A stretch of DNA of 64,000 bases from the NCBI GenBank assembly GCA_948567375.1, contig OX419756.1, positions 39,224,552-39,288,551 on the forward strand, given 5' to 3'. This document shows, piece by piece, positions 48,691 to 61,260 of the stretch; position 1 is the stretch's first letter; each line of letters begins with the position of its first letter. Source of the stretch: Lunularia cruciata. Taxonomy: Eukaryota > Streptophyta > Marchantiopsida > Lunulariales > Lunulariaceae. The translations under genes were made by a program, and so were the position numbers. The notes under the pieces are model-generated. The model was not told the origin of the DNA and did no database searches. It worked only from the letters and a program-made list of their open reading frames with translations.

Positions 48691-50900
48691 CATCAAGTGT
48701 TGTTGGTATAGTCTATTTTAGATATACATAGCTGCATGGATGAAAATGACAGATTGAGGATTTATAACATTCTCCTCAAATATTAGCACAACGTAAGGTA
48801 TCTACATGCTAAGAAATTGCTAAGTTCTCAAAGGCAATCAACATAATTCTTTGAAAGATCTATGCCCATATGTACTTAATTGGACTTGTCAAGAAGTCCT
48901 ACCAACTCAATCCACTTGGAGAAGTGCTCTACCATAACTAGAACATATTGATGATGTCTCATAGTCAATGATAAAGGTCAAACAAAGTCCAGAACCAATG
49001 GTAATCCAATCCCAATGATAGCTAATGGGTGTAATTATAGCATAGGACCATTTAATTATGCTCTTGGTCACAAAACATGCATCTAGCAAAAAATTATTGT
49101 GCATTAATTTGCATATCATGCCACCAATAATGACTAGAGTAAGCTATATGTACTCTTTACTCCAAAACGTCCTAACTCCATATGAGAATGAGGTGCAAAT
49201 TGTGGTCTTTGAGATGGAAGTAGTACTACTTGCACTCTACCATCCTCCTATACACAAAGAAGGTGTCTACACTCCAATCTAAATTGCCTTGCTTGCTACA
49301 TGACCCAATCTCTCTCATTGATACCAATTGTGCCACCCACAAGACCAATGCAAAGATAACCATCACTAAGACATCATGATGAATGTTTCACTAACCTATA
49401 CCAATATCTCTACCTTTTGGATTTATGACCTAAACAACTCTTCCTAAATGTGTTGAGAGAGATACCATCAAAGTCTCAAAAAATGTACATAGGAAGGTAG
49501 ATACATGCCAACTTGGTACCATCTACTCATTTGTCTCACCATGCCAATATGCTCTAATCTGATCGTATTGGCTTGGACATGGGTTTCTACTAAATTCATA
49601 TGCATCATGGTTCACCACTCCAAGTTTGTGAATAACCATGAAATCATACTCTTGTAAAATTAGAGCCCAATGTACAAGCTTCCTTGAAAGCCTATCAAAC
49701 TCTTTTAACCACTTCAATGGTTGATGATCAATGATGAGAGTGAAAGGGGTTACCAAATAGATAATATCAAGTATATGCTATTGCTCACACTACTGCCAAG
49801 CACTCCTTCATATGAACTATACTTTGCCTCCATTGAATTGTTGGGGCAACTAGCATAGGCCGCCACAAACTCCATCCCCTTGTCATCATGCTAGGAGAGC
49901 ACTATTCCAAGCCTAAACATACTCCAATTGGTATGAACTTGGAATGGTCATCCTTTGATCAATCTCTTAAGAATAAGGGTAGATGTCTCTTTGAGCTCTA
50001 CAAAAGCTCTCTCTTACTCATCTCCCCAACAACACTCTTGTGTAAGCTTGGTCAGCTTTATTAAGGTCTTGGCAATGACACTAAATCCTCTAACATCTTG
50101 GCAATAGAAGTTTGTCTACCCAAGGAATGCTTGTACTTTTCTCACATCCATAGGCCAAGGAATCTGTGCAATAGCTTCCACCTTGGTCTTTTGAACACCA
50201 AGTCCACTAGGGTAGATAGTATGACCTAAATACTCAACCTGCTCATGGAAGAATCTGCACTTCCCAAGATGTAACATGAGTCCATGGGAACTCAATCTCT
50301 CAAAAACCTCCAACAATTGTCTCTCATGCTCCTCCACAATAGTGCTATAGATCAAAACATTATTAATATAGCACCAAGCAAAATCAAATCTTATTAGGAT
50401 CCTATCCATGACACTCTAGAACTTGGCATGAGCATTCTTTAACCTAAATAGTAAAAAAGTCCATGGATATGATATATCCTTATAGTGAGGATCAATAGCC
50501 AAATTTTTTATCTTGGACTTGCATCTCCCTTGATCTTCAATTGATGATATCTTGCTTGAAGATCTAAAGTATTGAAGAGCTTTACACGCCTAGTTGTATC
50601 AAAGATCTCCCCCTTTGTAGGCATAACATACCAAAAAGCCCTAGTCTATTGGTTGATAGGATAGTAATCTCCACACATCCACCTATCTATGTAGTTGCTA
50701 TACATATATCCTTCTTGGCTGGCATCATTCTAGCTAAAGCATACTTTCCATGTGAAATCTCTACCAAAATAGCCTCAAAAAGGTCTACACTCTAGCTTTG
50801 AATTAAAGCTCTCTCAATGTCACTATATATGTAAGGACGTCAAAACATTAGTGTATCACTAGTCAACTCAATCCAAATACCAAGTCCTTTTAGAGTACCT
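48691..50900 (-). pseudogene. N2 RT-RNase H-integrase region
   Basis: RT block 50409-50116 (HLGKCRFFHEQVEYLGHTIY, IPWPMDVRKVQAFLG); the catalytic YIDD is mutated to YINN. RNase H end at 49756-49523 (FTLIIDHQPLKWLKEFDRL, WALILQEYDF). Integrase core near 49120-48907 (reading PLSLTMRHH...VMVEHFSKWIE in the appropriate frame). This is the gypsy order, with integrase last. Frames are broken in several places. Confidence 0.8.
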
Positions 50901-51784
50901 AAATCCTTCATACTAAAGGGAAAATAACTCATGTAGCTTGTAAAGAACCTCCAAACTCTCCATCTTTCCCTTCTTGTAAACTTGGGATCCAATGTTTGGC
51001 TCCCAGGTATCTTTTGTGACTAATGTAAGAGTGGAAGATGTAATGACTAGCTGCTACATTGGGCACTTAGGAGTAGCAATGTCATGCCCCCAAATACTAA
51101 AATCTCCAACCTAAGCATGAAAAACTCCCTTTGCTTTGGCTAAAAGCTCCATATGTCCTCTAGTTACATCCCAAGTAGACTAAAGGTGTAACCCAAGTAG
51201 ACCACACTCATCTAAATGAACCCCAAATAGACCACTCTCACTAGTAGCCATTGGATGTGTCCCAAGAATACCATGCTCACTTGGTCTATCACCCCCAATA
51301 TGTGCCTAAATTATCTTGATAGGCACAGAGTTTGCAAGTGTTTGAGTGGTGATGCCTATCAAGCGCAATCTACACTACTTTGCTAAGCCAAGGTTCATAA
51401 TCTAGGTCAAAAAATTTAGGTCCATAACTTGACCTAACACTTGATCCCTAGATACCTCAAACATTATTGGAACAACAATAATCTTGGTATGAAAACCTCT
51501 TGCTTGCTCCTTCTCATTGGCGTTGAGCTCTACCAACTGCTATAACTTTGACTCCCAAACAAGTTCAAGACCTCCTTCTCAAAAGCATAGGAGCTTGGAA
51601 AGCTCATAAGTGTGAGTAAAGTAGCTCTAGGTTGACCAAAAAGGTTCACCATTACTTTAGGTGACCTATCAGCTACTACCTTTATTTGAGATTGGTGCAC
51701 AATATCCAAAATATCATTGATAATAAGGTGGTCTAGTCATTAAATCTCATCATTAGCACATTATAGAATCTCTTTAGGTAAGAG

Positions 51785-52360
51785 ATTCATCTACCAAAGT
51801 GAAGACAATGAGCCCATGATCCCACTATGGCTGTATCCAACAACATGGCAAGTCTCATCAAAGGATGGACTTGATGTGTACTTACCACCACATGTGTATG
51901 ATAAGTACCCATCAAAAGGATGTTTTCCAAAATGTAGGTTGAAGAAATGGATTAATGAACATAGAGATATTGTAGTATATTTAATATCTCCTAAAACACA
52001 TTTGAATAAGGATCTTCTAGACCCTAAGCTTGGTGAGCATGGGTATGTCCCCAACATGGCCATCCAAAAATCACCAAATGAATGGCACTATTCTCTCTAG
52101 CAAGGAAATGTTTATCGGTGTTTTTTTCTAGTAAACCTTGACTATTGACATTAGTAGTAACTCAAGATATTGATAGGTCAGGTGTGCCATATGATGTAGA
52201 GACTCACCTAATAGTCTCATCTCTCTCCACATACAAGTACATTTGAACCCATATACTTGCTTGTAGTACCATAGCCAGTCCAATGTTGATACCACCAAAC
52301 AACTCTAATAAGTATACTCCCTTTATTGGATATTGCCAAGTAATAAGTGCGGTATCTAAA
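51785..52360 (-). pseudogene. N2 C5-cytosine methyltransferase
   Basis: Minus strand. Motif I YLLELFGGINIGLAMVLQ (about 52310-52255); YLYVERDE (about 52235-52210); motif IV HLVIFGWPCWGH with the Pro-Cys pair (about 52070-52035), Cys being the catalytic nucleophile in this family; GLEDPYSNVF; motif VI TYILENI (about 51940-51920); and a motif VIII-like LLDTAIVGSWAHCL (about 51845-51800). Two or more stops and a 1-bp deletion inactivate it. It keeps more of the catalytic core than the other copies. Confidence 0.8.
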
Positions 52361-54004
52361 GGTGACAAAGTAATAGATTTCAAAGGCTCATCCTCACACT
52401 AGTCTCATGGTGGCTCCACTCCAAGCCTTCTGCACCAATTGATACACATGTTGTTGCAATGCTTCTTCATAACTCCACAATGGAATATTCAAGATGGATA
52501 AAACAATTCCACTTGTACTACAAATCCCAGTGGTCTTCTTTGATACTAGGGTATCCTCCATATGGACGTTCCATTCCAATAAGTTGCCAAGCCAAGTAAC
52601 TAGACCACTAAAAGTTGAAACTAATGTTATGGTCTCTAACTATAGTGAGCCAAGGTTGCCACTACTAAACCATATTGGTAGGTGATAAACTCATCCCCAC
52701 CTCACTATCAACCTGGCCTATAGGAGGATATCTCCTCTTTATAGTCAATACTAAAACCCATTGAGTATAACATTGCTCCACCAACTAGCACATCATATGA
52801 CTCTACTATTGTGGTAATTGCTTGAGCTCTCACCCTAGAGCTATCAATCAGATGATTGGGCTGAATTTAGACAATGCGTTCTCCACATGTGATGTATTGT
52901 GTAAGAACACCTCATAAAGATATCTAGATCTAAAATAGACACCTCTCTACATCAATATTCTAAACTTCAACATTGATAATTATAGCTTTTTCCAACATAA
53001 ATGGCTATGTATCAGAGTCTAATAAGACCCTCAATGGTGTATAGACATTACTTGAAAGTCCCACCAAATGGAAAATCCCACTTTGGTTGTCCAATAAGAT
53101 AACTCTAGGTGTGAACCAAGCTTGCTCAATGGCAAGTCTAGTTGGTAATTCCTCCAACCTAGTTGTTGTTTCTTGCTATAAACCATTGGTTGCTAGGTGG
53201 TCCTATGCTCCTCAACCAAGTCAACTCCACCATCAACCACATCATTGCAACTCTCACAAAGATGTTGTGGCCAATGTTAACATTGGAGTTGGTACAACTT
53301 CCAATGTAACCTTATAATTGATTGAGAACAAAGAGAAACACATAATCAACTAAGTTGCTTTCAACATCATTCTAGACTCAACATATGTAGTACTAGGTGG
53401 TTGACTAGTATCTAGTCCATCATGTGCTCCATCACCACCTACCACACCTACACTAGGATGTCTAGGAGCCATAGATATCATCTATAATGCCTCCAAGAGT
53501 TGAAAGATTGAGGAAGTATGACTTGTCTACCAACCTTTCTTCTCTATATGTCCAACTCCATTGATGCTCCTCTAAGCTTTGGAGCACGTACTACACTCCT
53601 AGTCACTATGTCAAATGCATCTTCTTGTGCTACTATGCACATAAAGTTCAAGATATTTCTATCACATAAAGTCCAAGACATCTCTTGAATTTGGTCTCCT
53701 CTAAGCTATGGCCATGCTAGCCTATCTTTGCTCCAATTGCTAAATCCAAGTAGCCATGGCTATTAGGAGCAAGGGCAAGTATTGGACCCTCCCAATTGTA
53801 GGTCCTCTACCACCACATCATTTTCCATGATATGGAGCTCATCTACTACTTGCCATAGCAACTCTACCACTCTGTAACGCTAGGTGAAGGTCCAAGCATT
53901 GGTCACTAGTGTGACCAAATCTACAGCAATGGTCACATCATCTTAGTGTTCGTTGTGATGCACCAAAGGCATTGTGTCTATTGCCTTGAGTGCACTCTCT
54001 TTTG
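52361..54004 (-). pseudogene. N2 gag C-terminus, linker and protease region
   Basis: Aligns in reverse to P 55770-57480: linker to the methyltransferase, protease region (about 53110-52700), coiled-coil segment and the second CCHC knuckle (about 53930-53880). It stops at 54004 exactly where P begins; the matching continuation is at 63405. Several indels. Confidence 0.65.
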
Positions 54005-54452
54005 TGTCACGCCATTTGTAGTGTTGCATCTAGATTGCTTGAACACTAGAGTTGCAGTGATAGTAGTTAGAGTTATTTCAGCAATTTTTCAAGGACTACT
54101 TTCCGGTGGTCAGATTTTGTGTTTGGAGTACTGACTTCATGGTAGGACCCACTGTCACTTTGCACCGTTGAGTGTGCCGTCAGCGAGACCATTAGGGTTT
54201 CAAACCTAGCTTGAGTCTAGGGGTATACTTTTGAAGTGCAGCTTCAAAGAGCTCACTTCTTTGATGTTGAGCCATTGAGTTCCTAGCTATGGTGGACAGA
54301 GGCCGGCAAGCATCACTTGGATTCTCTTAGCTAGAGTGTGCGTGGCTTGATTGTAATCAATGCCCAATTGTTAGAAGTTTATAGAGTGATAGATCAAGTA
54401 TTGATCTGAGTTGAGTTGAGTTGAGTTGAGAGTGGTAAACAATCTGATTACA
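54005..54452 (+). repeat. P terminal block A1
   Basis: 448 bp, about 90% alike by eye to A2 at 62865-63298. Starts TGTCACGCC, includes a TTGAG pentamer run (about 54410-54430), ends GATTACA. The next bases carry ATCAGAG (54452-54458), which resembles the core of a tRNA-Met primer site. Block B is not present at this end. Confidence 0.75.
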
Positions 54453-54946
54453 TCAGAGAAGTGAAATCAAGGGGAAATTGGGTGCAAGAACTTTGAGTGT
54501 TGATGGTATTTCCAAGCTTGGTGGATCGTTTATAGCTTGATTGAAGTTCAGTTTTTCCCTAGTGTGTAGAAGCTCATTGCTTGATAAAGATCTGGCACTA
54601 AGGTAAATGGTGTGCGGAAGCACTGGCTAATTTTTAAGGCAGGACCAATTTGTTGTGAGTTGGGCTCAGAAAGTAAAATTAAAAGTGGAGATGGGAAACT
54701 ATTCTCATGAATTTGTGATTTGGAGAAACCCGTGTTTTCAATTTGGCTCAAATGAAGAGTTAGCAAGGGATTTGGCGGTCAACCAACTTTAGTGATTATG
54801 TAAGATTTTACATCAGATTTTGGTTGGATTTTACGTCAAATTTTGACCAAATTTAGATGAGTTTTGCTATTTGGCCAGATTTGGAAAAGTTCAATAGTTG
54901 GTGTGATCTATAGCAGATGCGGAACCCAACTTTGTTTACACTCTTC

Positions 54947-56268
54947 ATGGCATGGAAGGGGTTGTTTCAACATCTAGAGGGTCTGCCAATGGATGACTAC
55001 CATGAGTTCAGTAGAGCTCATTTGGAGGAGATCAAGTTATAGAGATAGTATTGGTCTCTGAACTATGTCTCTATCACTTTAGGTTTGGTGGCCAAGAGTA
55101 GATTGGCTATACCTACGATTTCTAGCTCAAGTAGTGTTAGTGGAGCTAGTGGAGGTGCACTAGCTGGAGATAGTGCTACTACGAGTGGAGGTACCATTGC
55201 AGGAGGTGGTGTAGTACCGAGGTTTAACCCCATGGTGGAGTTCTTCTAGTGTTTGAGGCAGAACTACCAGGGAGTGCAGACTGACAAGTTGATGAGCTTG
55301 CAGAAGTTTCAGCGGAAGGCTAGAGAGAGCCTATGCAAGGCATACACTTGCATGAGGCAGCTGATCAATTTTATTTAGGGGGTTACTGAGGCCCAAGCAG
55401 TCCAATTTTGGTATGGGATACTAGACAAGGAGTTGCGGCGTAGAGTTTGTGATGATACATTGTTACAGGTTACTTTGCCTACTTTGGCAGTGGTCTTTGG
55501 TTTGGCTGAGCGTATGAGCTCAACATGGTGGAGGAGAGGGTGGTGACATCTGGATTTGGTAGAGAGACCTCATCCATAGTTGTTACTTCTTCTAGAGTGC
55601 AGCAAAGTGCACCATGCCCAGTTGGTTGTAAAGGATAGGGTGGACAGCCTAGATCCTATGGAGCGAGTGGAGGGCCTAGTGGAGTTAGACCCTTACCTTC
55701 ATTTTCAGGTTAGCAGCAACCAGTGAGTGGTGGTGTTGCTTGTTGGACTTGTGGTGGACCTCACCATCAAAGAGAGTGGACTCATTGTAGTGGACTTGAT
55801 ACCTCTAGTGCATCACAGCCAGCACAGAGGTAGTGTGAGCATTGCCATAGATTTGGTCACTCTAGTGACCAATGTTTTGACCTACACCCGGAATTACGGA
55901 GTGGTAGGGCTGCTATGGCAGGTAGTAGAGGAGCTCCAATTCATGGAGGACGAGGTGGTAGAGGTGGTGGTAGAGGATCTACACCTAGTAGGGGTGCAGT
56001 ACCTACCCTTACTTTTGATACAACTATGGCTACTCGGATTGAGCAATTGGAGCAGAGATTGGCTAGTATGGCCATTGCTCAAAAGAGATCAAATTTGGGT
56101 GCTGAGGCTTCCACCTCAAATGTTGGTGATAGAGATGCTTTGGACTTCATGTGCGGAGCAACACAAGGAGATGCATCTACAGCAATGACTAGGAGTGCAA
56201 TACGTGCTCCAAAGCCTAGAGGAGCATCAATGGAGTTGGATCTACAGAGAGGAGAGGTTGGGAGATAG
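54947..56268 (+). pseudogene. P gag: capsid-like region, CCHC knuckles, RGG linker and coiled coil
   Basis: Starts MAWKGLFQHLEG at 54947. A retrotransposon-gag-like region follows (KFQRKARESLCKAYTCMRQL, VQFWYGILDKELRRRV, about 55300-55450). Two zinc knuckles come next: an imperfect one CWTCGGPHH (55741 on) and a canonical CEHCHRFGHSSDQC (55834-55875, CX2CX4HX4C). Then an RGG-rich stretch (GGRGGRGGGRGS, about 55940-55980) and a coiled coil (RIEQLEQRLASMAIAQ). Gag would coat element RNA. Several TAG stops and frame changes (e.g. about 55050, 55377, 55833). Confidence 0.75.
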
Positions 56269-57180
56269 GTCAAACTTCCATAGTCTTTCACACTATCTGA
56301 GGCATTGCAAACAACATCCATGGCTCCTAGACGTCCCAGTGTAGGTATGGTAGGTGGTGATGGAGTGCATGACGGACTACATACTAGTCAACCATCTACT
56401 ACTACACAAACTAAATCTAGCATGATGTTGGGGGCGGCTTAGCTGATTATGCATTGGCCTTTGTTTTTGGCCAGTGACATGTTTACATTGGGAGTTGTCC
56501 CAGCCCTAATGTTCCGGTTGGCTGCCACATTGTATGAGAGTAGGGATGATGCAATTCCTACTACTAGAGCAGAGGTGGTTGATAGTAGAGCTAACTTGGT
56601 TGAGGAGCATGGGATCCATTCAACGACCTGTGGTTTAGGGCAGGCAATAGCGGCTAGATTGGAAGAGTTGCCAGCTAGACCAACCTTTGAAAGAGCACGG
56701 TTCACACCTAGTGTTGTCCTATTGGATAACTAGAGGGGGATTTTCCGTTTGGTGGGACCTTTAGGGAAGGTATATACACCACAAAGAGTCTTGTTAGACT
56801 CTAGTGCGCAACCTCTTTTGTTGCGGAAGGTTGTAGTTGTCAATTTGGAGTTACGGAAGACCAATGTGGAGAGGTGTCAATTTCAGATCCAAACATCTCT
56901 AGGTGGTGGTTTGACATAGTACATCACATGTGGAGAGCTTGTTGTCCAGGTTCAGCCTAGTCATCCGACAAATAGCTTGGTGGTGAGAGCTCAGGCTATT
57001 GCAACAATATTTGAGTCATATGATGTGCTAGTTGGGAGAGCAGTGTTATACTCCATGGGTTTCAGCATTGACTATTGGGAGGAGATAACCTCCTATAGAC
57101 TAGGTTGGCAATTTGGTGAGGGACTGGTATGTTGTCTACCAATATGCTTTACTAGTGGCAGTCTTGGCTCACTATAGTCC
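56269..57180 (+). pseudogene. P retropepsin-like protease region
   Basis: Includes RVLLDSSAQPLLL (about 56788-56822), a DSGA-type active site with Gly changed to Ser, and YDVLVGRAVLYSMGFSIDYW (about 57020-57080), which resembles the C-terminal half of a retropepsin (I/V-L-G-R-D-L in other elements). TAG stops at about 56440, 56730 and 56918. Upstream, about 170 residues (MLGAA..., LYESRDDAIPTTRA) are conserved across copies without known function. Confidence 0.65.
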
Positions 57181-59156
57181 GGGACCATAGAAACATCAGT
57201 TTTAGCTTTTAGTAGTGTAGTTCCTTGGCCTGGTGACTTGTTGGAGGGGAACGCCCATGCAAAGGATACTCCAGTAGCAGAGGAGATCACTCGGATATGG
57301 AGTACGAGTGGGATTGTTCCATCCACCTTGGATGTTCCATTGTGGAGTTCAAACGTGGCATTGCAGCAACATGTAGATCAATTGGTGCAGTAGGCTTGGA
57401 GTGGAGCCTTCATACCATCAACATATGAGTGTGAGGATGAGCCTCCAAAGTCAATTACTTTGACATCTATGGATACCACACTCATTGCTTGGCAATATCC
57501 AATAGGGGGGATATGTCTATTAAAGTTGTTTGGTTGGATTAGCACCAGACTAGTTGCGGTATTACAAGTAGGTATACAAGTACAAAGGTACTTGTATGTA
57601 GAGAGAGATGAGATTGCTAGGCAAGTCTCTCTACATCATGTGGCACACTTGGCATATTGATATCTGGAGTTATTATCGATGTCAATAGTTAGAGTTTACT
57701 AGAAGGCACTACTAGCAAACATTTCCTTATAAGGAGCGCATGATCTGGAGAAACATGGGCCTATTCACTTAGTGATTTCTAGATAGCCATGTAAGGGACA
57801 TACACGTGCTGGTAGAGGTTTGGGTCTTTAGGATCCTTGTTCTTGTGTGTTTTGGGAGATGTTATGGATACTACAACATCTCTAGGTTCATTAGTCCATT
57901 TCTCCAGCTTACCTTTTGGAGAACGTCCCTTTGATGCGTGATTCTTGCACCATAGTGGTGGCAAGTACACATCCGGTCCATTCTTGGATGGGACATGTTG
58001 TATTGTTAGATGCAGTTAGAGTGGGATCTGTGAGCCGGCCTGTCTCTCACTCAGGATGAACCTCTAATGGCTATTATGGTAGCGCACCATGGACTAAGAA
58101 AGCAAGGAACCCCAACTCCATCATACTCCTCCAAGGCTAACACTCCAAGACTCAAGACATTGCTCACTAGAGAACTCAATGAGAGAGAGATAGTTGCAAA
58201 TGAAAGGATGATGAGTACCTCCTCACCCCTTGTTTATATACTTGTGAAATAGTTACGTACCAAAGTTACTAATTACCGTAGTAACTCAAGTTACTAGACT
58301 AAAAGTCAAGTAAAGTCAAAAAGTAGAAAGGAATATCCATTCACATAGGCATATTCCCCTAAGCATGTGGTCTTATCTTGACCCAACCACTAAGTCAAGG
58401 ATTCCTTCACATGGGCTATCCTTGGAATAAAGAAGAATCCAAAAGAAAAAGGTTTGCGGGCCCAAGAGTTCTCAACTCTTTCCTCAAAGCCAAACACCTA
58501 GGAATAATGCCAAGTCAACACACTAAAATCCAAAATATTGGTGCTCATCTTTTCTACTTCCTCTAAAGTAAGGTCCACTCTATCTTAGCTATGACTAACT
58601 TTAGCTAACCATGACTAATATAGAACCATCCTTTATCTCTATAAATAATATCTCTTAAGTACTTGTAATACCAAGCTAAATATCACAATACCACACACAT
58701 GCACAAATGGGTGTTACAGATCACAGGCTCATTGTCTTTGTTTTTGGCGGACAAACCTCTTACCCAAAGAGGTTCTACAACATGCTTATGATAGGATTCA
58801 ACAACTTGACCACATCCTTGTTGATGATATCTTGGATGTTGGGCATTAGTCTCAGACAGTGGTAGTGGCTGATAGGTCACATATGGCAATGATGAACCTA
58901 GTTGGACAGCCTAGAGCCACATTTCCCACACTCATAAGTTTCCCAAGCTCTCATGCTTTTTGAGAGGGAGGACATGGACTTGTTTGGGACTCATAGTTAC
59001 AACAGTTGGTGGAGCCCAACACTGATGAGAGAGAGCAAGCAATGGGTTTTCGCACCGGTATTACCGTTGTTCCAGTAGTGTCAAAGGCATCTAAGCATCA
59101 GGTGTTAGGTCAGGCTATGGACCTGAATTTTTTGACTTGGATTGTGAGCCTTGGCT
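57181..59156 (+). pseudogene. P C5-cytosine DNA methyltransferase (interrupted by a solo LTR)
   Basis: After a linker (PGDLLEGNAHAKDTP): motif I ICLLKLFGWISTRLVAVLQ (about 57510-57566); YLYVERDEIARQVSLHH (about 57590-57640); motif IV HLVIS-R-stop-PCKGHTRAG with catalytic-type Cys at 57790-57792; GRGLGL-stop-DPCS; motif VI LLENVPL (about 57912-57932); motif VIII-like LLDAVRVGS up to 58028. The solo LTR (58029-58718) splits it. After the LTR, with a frameshift, come a block containing DHRL(I) and, about 59008-59156, DEREQAMGFRTG and LGQAMDLNFLTWIV, which look like the target-recognition end and motif X. Expected activity is C5 methylation of DNA with SAM. Fused in line between protease and RT. 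Confidence 0.82.
58029..58718 (-). mobile_element. Solo LTR of family L inside the P methyltransferase
   Basis: Reverse complement of 88-779, TGTGAGCCGG ... GGGTGTTACA on the plus strand, flanked by GATC on both sides (58025-58028 and 58719-58722). Removing the LTR and one GATC rejoins methyltransferase motif VIII. Confidence 0.88.
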
Positions 59157-60450
59157 TAGCAGAGCAGCATATGATGTGCTTGATAGGCATCACTACTCGG
59201 ACACTTGTGAGCCTTGTGCCTATCGAGACAATTCAGGCACATGCTAGGGGTGATGGACCAAGTGGATATGGTATTCTTGGGACACAACCAGTAGCTACTA
59301 GGGAGATGGTCTACTTGGATTCCATTCAGGTGAGCATGGGCTACTTTGATTACACCCTTGGTCCACTTGGGATGCAACTAGAGGACGTGTGGAGCTTGTA
59401 GCCAGAGTGGAGCGAGTTTTCCACATAGAGGTTGGGACCTCTAGTGGTCGAGAGCATGACACTATTGCTCCCAAGGGCCTAGTGTAGCAGCCAGTCAGGA
59501 CGTCTTCCATTCTTACTACAGTTACAGAGGATACTTGGGAGCCAGATCTTGGACCCAAGCTTACTAGAGAGGAAAATAGAAGGTTTGGAGGTTCTTGAGG
59601 AGCCACACAAGTTGTTTTGCCTTCAGTATGAAGGATTTGGGTGCTCTGAAGGGACCTAGTATATGGATTGAGCTGACTAGCAATACACCCATTTTTTGAC
59701 ATCCTTATCAATATAGTGAGATAGAGAGGACATTGATTCAAAGCTTGAGTAGTGGCCTTTTTGAGGCTGGTTTGGTGGAGATTTCACATGGAGAGTATGC
59801 ATCAGCAACAGTGATGCTAGCCAAGAAGGATATGCAGGGCAAGTACATAGATAGGCGGATGTGTGGAGATTACCGTCCTATCAACCAACAGACCAGGGCT
59901 GATCGATATGCCATGCCTACACTAAAGGAGATTTTTGATGCAATTAGGCATGCAAAGTCTTCAGTATTTTGGATCTTCAAGCGAGATATCATCAATTGCC
60001 GATCAAGGAGGAGGATAAGTCCAAGACAACATTTTGGGCTATTGATCCTCACGGTAAGGATGTGTTATATCAGTGGAGGTTCTTACTATTTGGGTTAAAG
60101 AATGCTCCTATTGAGTTCCATAGGGTCATGGATAGAATCCTAGCTGGATTGGATTTTGCTCGATGCTATATTGATGACATTATGGCCTATAGCACTACTA
60201 TAGAGGAGCATGAGAGATAGTTGTTGGAAGTGTTTGAGAGGTTGAGATCTCGTGGACTCAAATTAAATCTTGGGAAGTGTAGGTTCTTCCATGAGTAGGT
60301 TGAGTATTTGGGTCACACTATCTACCCCGGAGGACTTGGTGTTCAGTAGACCAAGGTGGAGGTTATTGTATGTATTCCTTGGCCTACGGATGTGAGCAGA
60401 GTGCGAGCATTCCTTGGGTTGGCAAACTTCTATTTCCGCTATGTTAAAGG
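59157..60450 (+). pseudogene. P spacer and reverse transcriptase
   Basis: 59157-59690 is a spacer with no known domain. RT starts near 59720 (IERTLIQSLSSGLFEAG) and contains RRMCGDYRPINQQTRADRYA (about 59850-59910), then, after a frameshift near 59970, DLQARYHQLPIKEEDKS, the fingers-palm block FGLKNAPIEFHRVMDRIL and the catalytic YIDD (60167-60178). KCRFFHE and EYLGHTIYPGG follow. Gypsy-type RT that copies element RNA to DNA. Confidence 0.88.
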
Positions 60451-61260
60451 ATTTAGTGACATTGCCAAGGCCTTGACAAAGTTGACCAAGCTTACACAGG
60501 AGTGGTGTTGGGGAGATGAGTAGGAGAGAGCTTTTGTAGTGCTCAAGGAGAGGTTGACATCTGCTCTTATTTTGAGGAGACCGATCCAAGGATGACCATT
60601 TCAAGTTCATACTGATTGGAGTATGTTGGGGCTTGGAGTGGTGCTCACCTAGCATGATGATGAGGAGAAGGAGTTTGTGGTGGCCTATGCTAGTTTCTCC
60701 AACAATTCAGCGGAGGAAAAGTATAGTTCATATGAGGGAGAGTGCTTGGTAGCAATTTGGGTAGTAGCACATTTTTGATGTTACCTATTTGGTAACCCCT
60801 TCACTCTCATCACTAATCATCAGCCATTGAAGTGGTTGATGGAGTCCGACAAGCTTTCAAGGAAGCTTGCACGATGGGCTCTGATTTTATAGGAGTATGA
60901 TTTCACGGTTATTGATAGACTTGGAGTGGTGAACCATGATGCAAATGGGTTGAGTAGAAACCAATGTCCCAACTAGCAAGATCAGACTGGAGCAGGTTGG
61001 TATGGTGAGCAGATAAGGAGATGGTGCCATGTTGGCATGCATTGGCCTTTTTGTGTATATTCTTAAAGGCTTTGGTGGTATCTCTCTCAGCACATATAAG
61101 AAGAGCTATTGAGGTCATAGATCCAGAGAGTGAAGATATTGGTATAGTTCAGCAAGACATTCATGATGATGTCTTAGTGATGGACTATGTTTGCACTGGT
61201 GTTGTGGGTGGCACAGTTAGGGCCAAGGAGAGAGACCATGTTCTTCAGTGAGCCAGACGG
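60451..61260 (+). pseudogene. P RNase H and connector
   Basis: RNase H of the gypsy type: PFQVHTDWSMLGLGVVL (about 60598-60648), EEKYSSYEGECLVAIW, NPFTLITNHQPLKWLMES and KLARWALIL, ending near 60965. Four or more TAG stops. 60970-61260 connects to the integrase without a clear motif. Confidence 0.82.

Larger units (their letters stand above)
47860..54004 (-). mobile_element. Element N2: methyltransferase-bearing gypsy retrotransposon
   Basis: Minus-strand member of the P family. From 54004 down: zinc-knuckle part of gag, linker, protease, methyltransferase (52360-51785), spacer, RT (about 50900-50100), RNase H (about 49950-49520), integrase (about 49300-48690), PHD remnant, then terminal blocks B1 (about 48471-48370), A2 (48369-about 47965) and B2 (to 47860). 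Ends read TGTAACACC (start of A2) and AGTGACA. More gag lies at 63405-63730 beyond element P, which is inserted into it. Many stops. Confidence 0.8.

Noticed and set aside
57779-57970. Antisense open frame over the methyltransferase in P, with a similar one at 51816-52100 over N2 (shared YLPP, DVVV, SPKTH).
   Set aside because: It is exactly antisense to methyltransferase motifs IV-VI, whose sense reading matches a known family. Similarity of the antisense frames follows from conservation of the sense strand.
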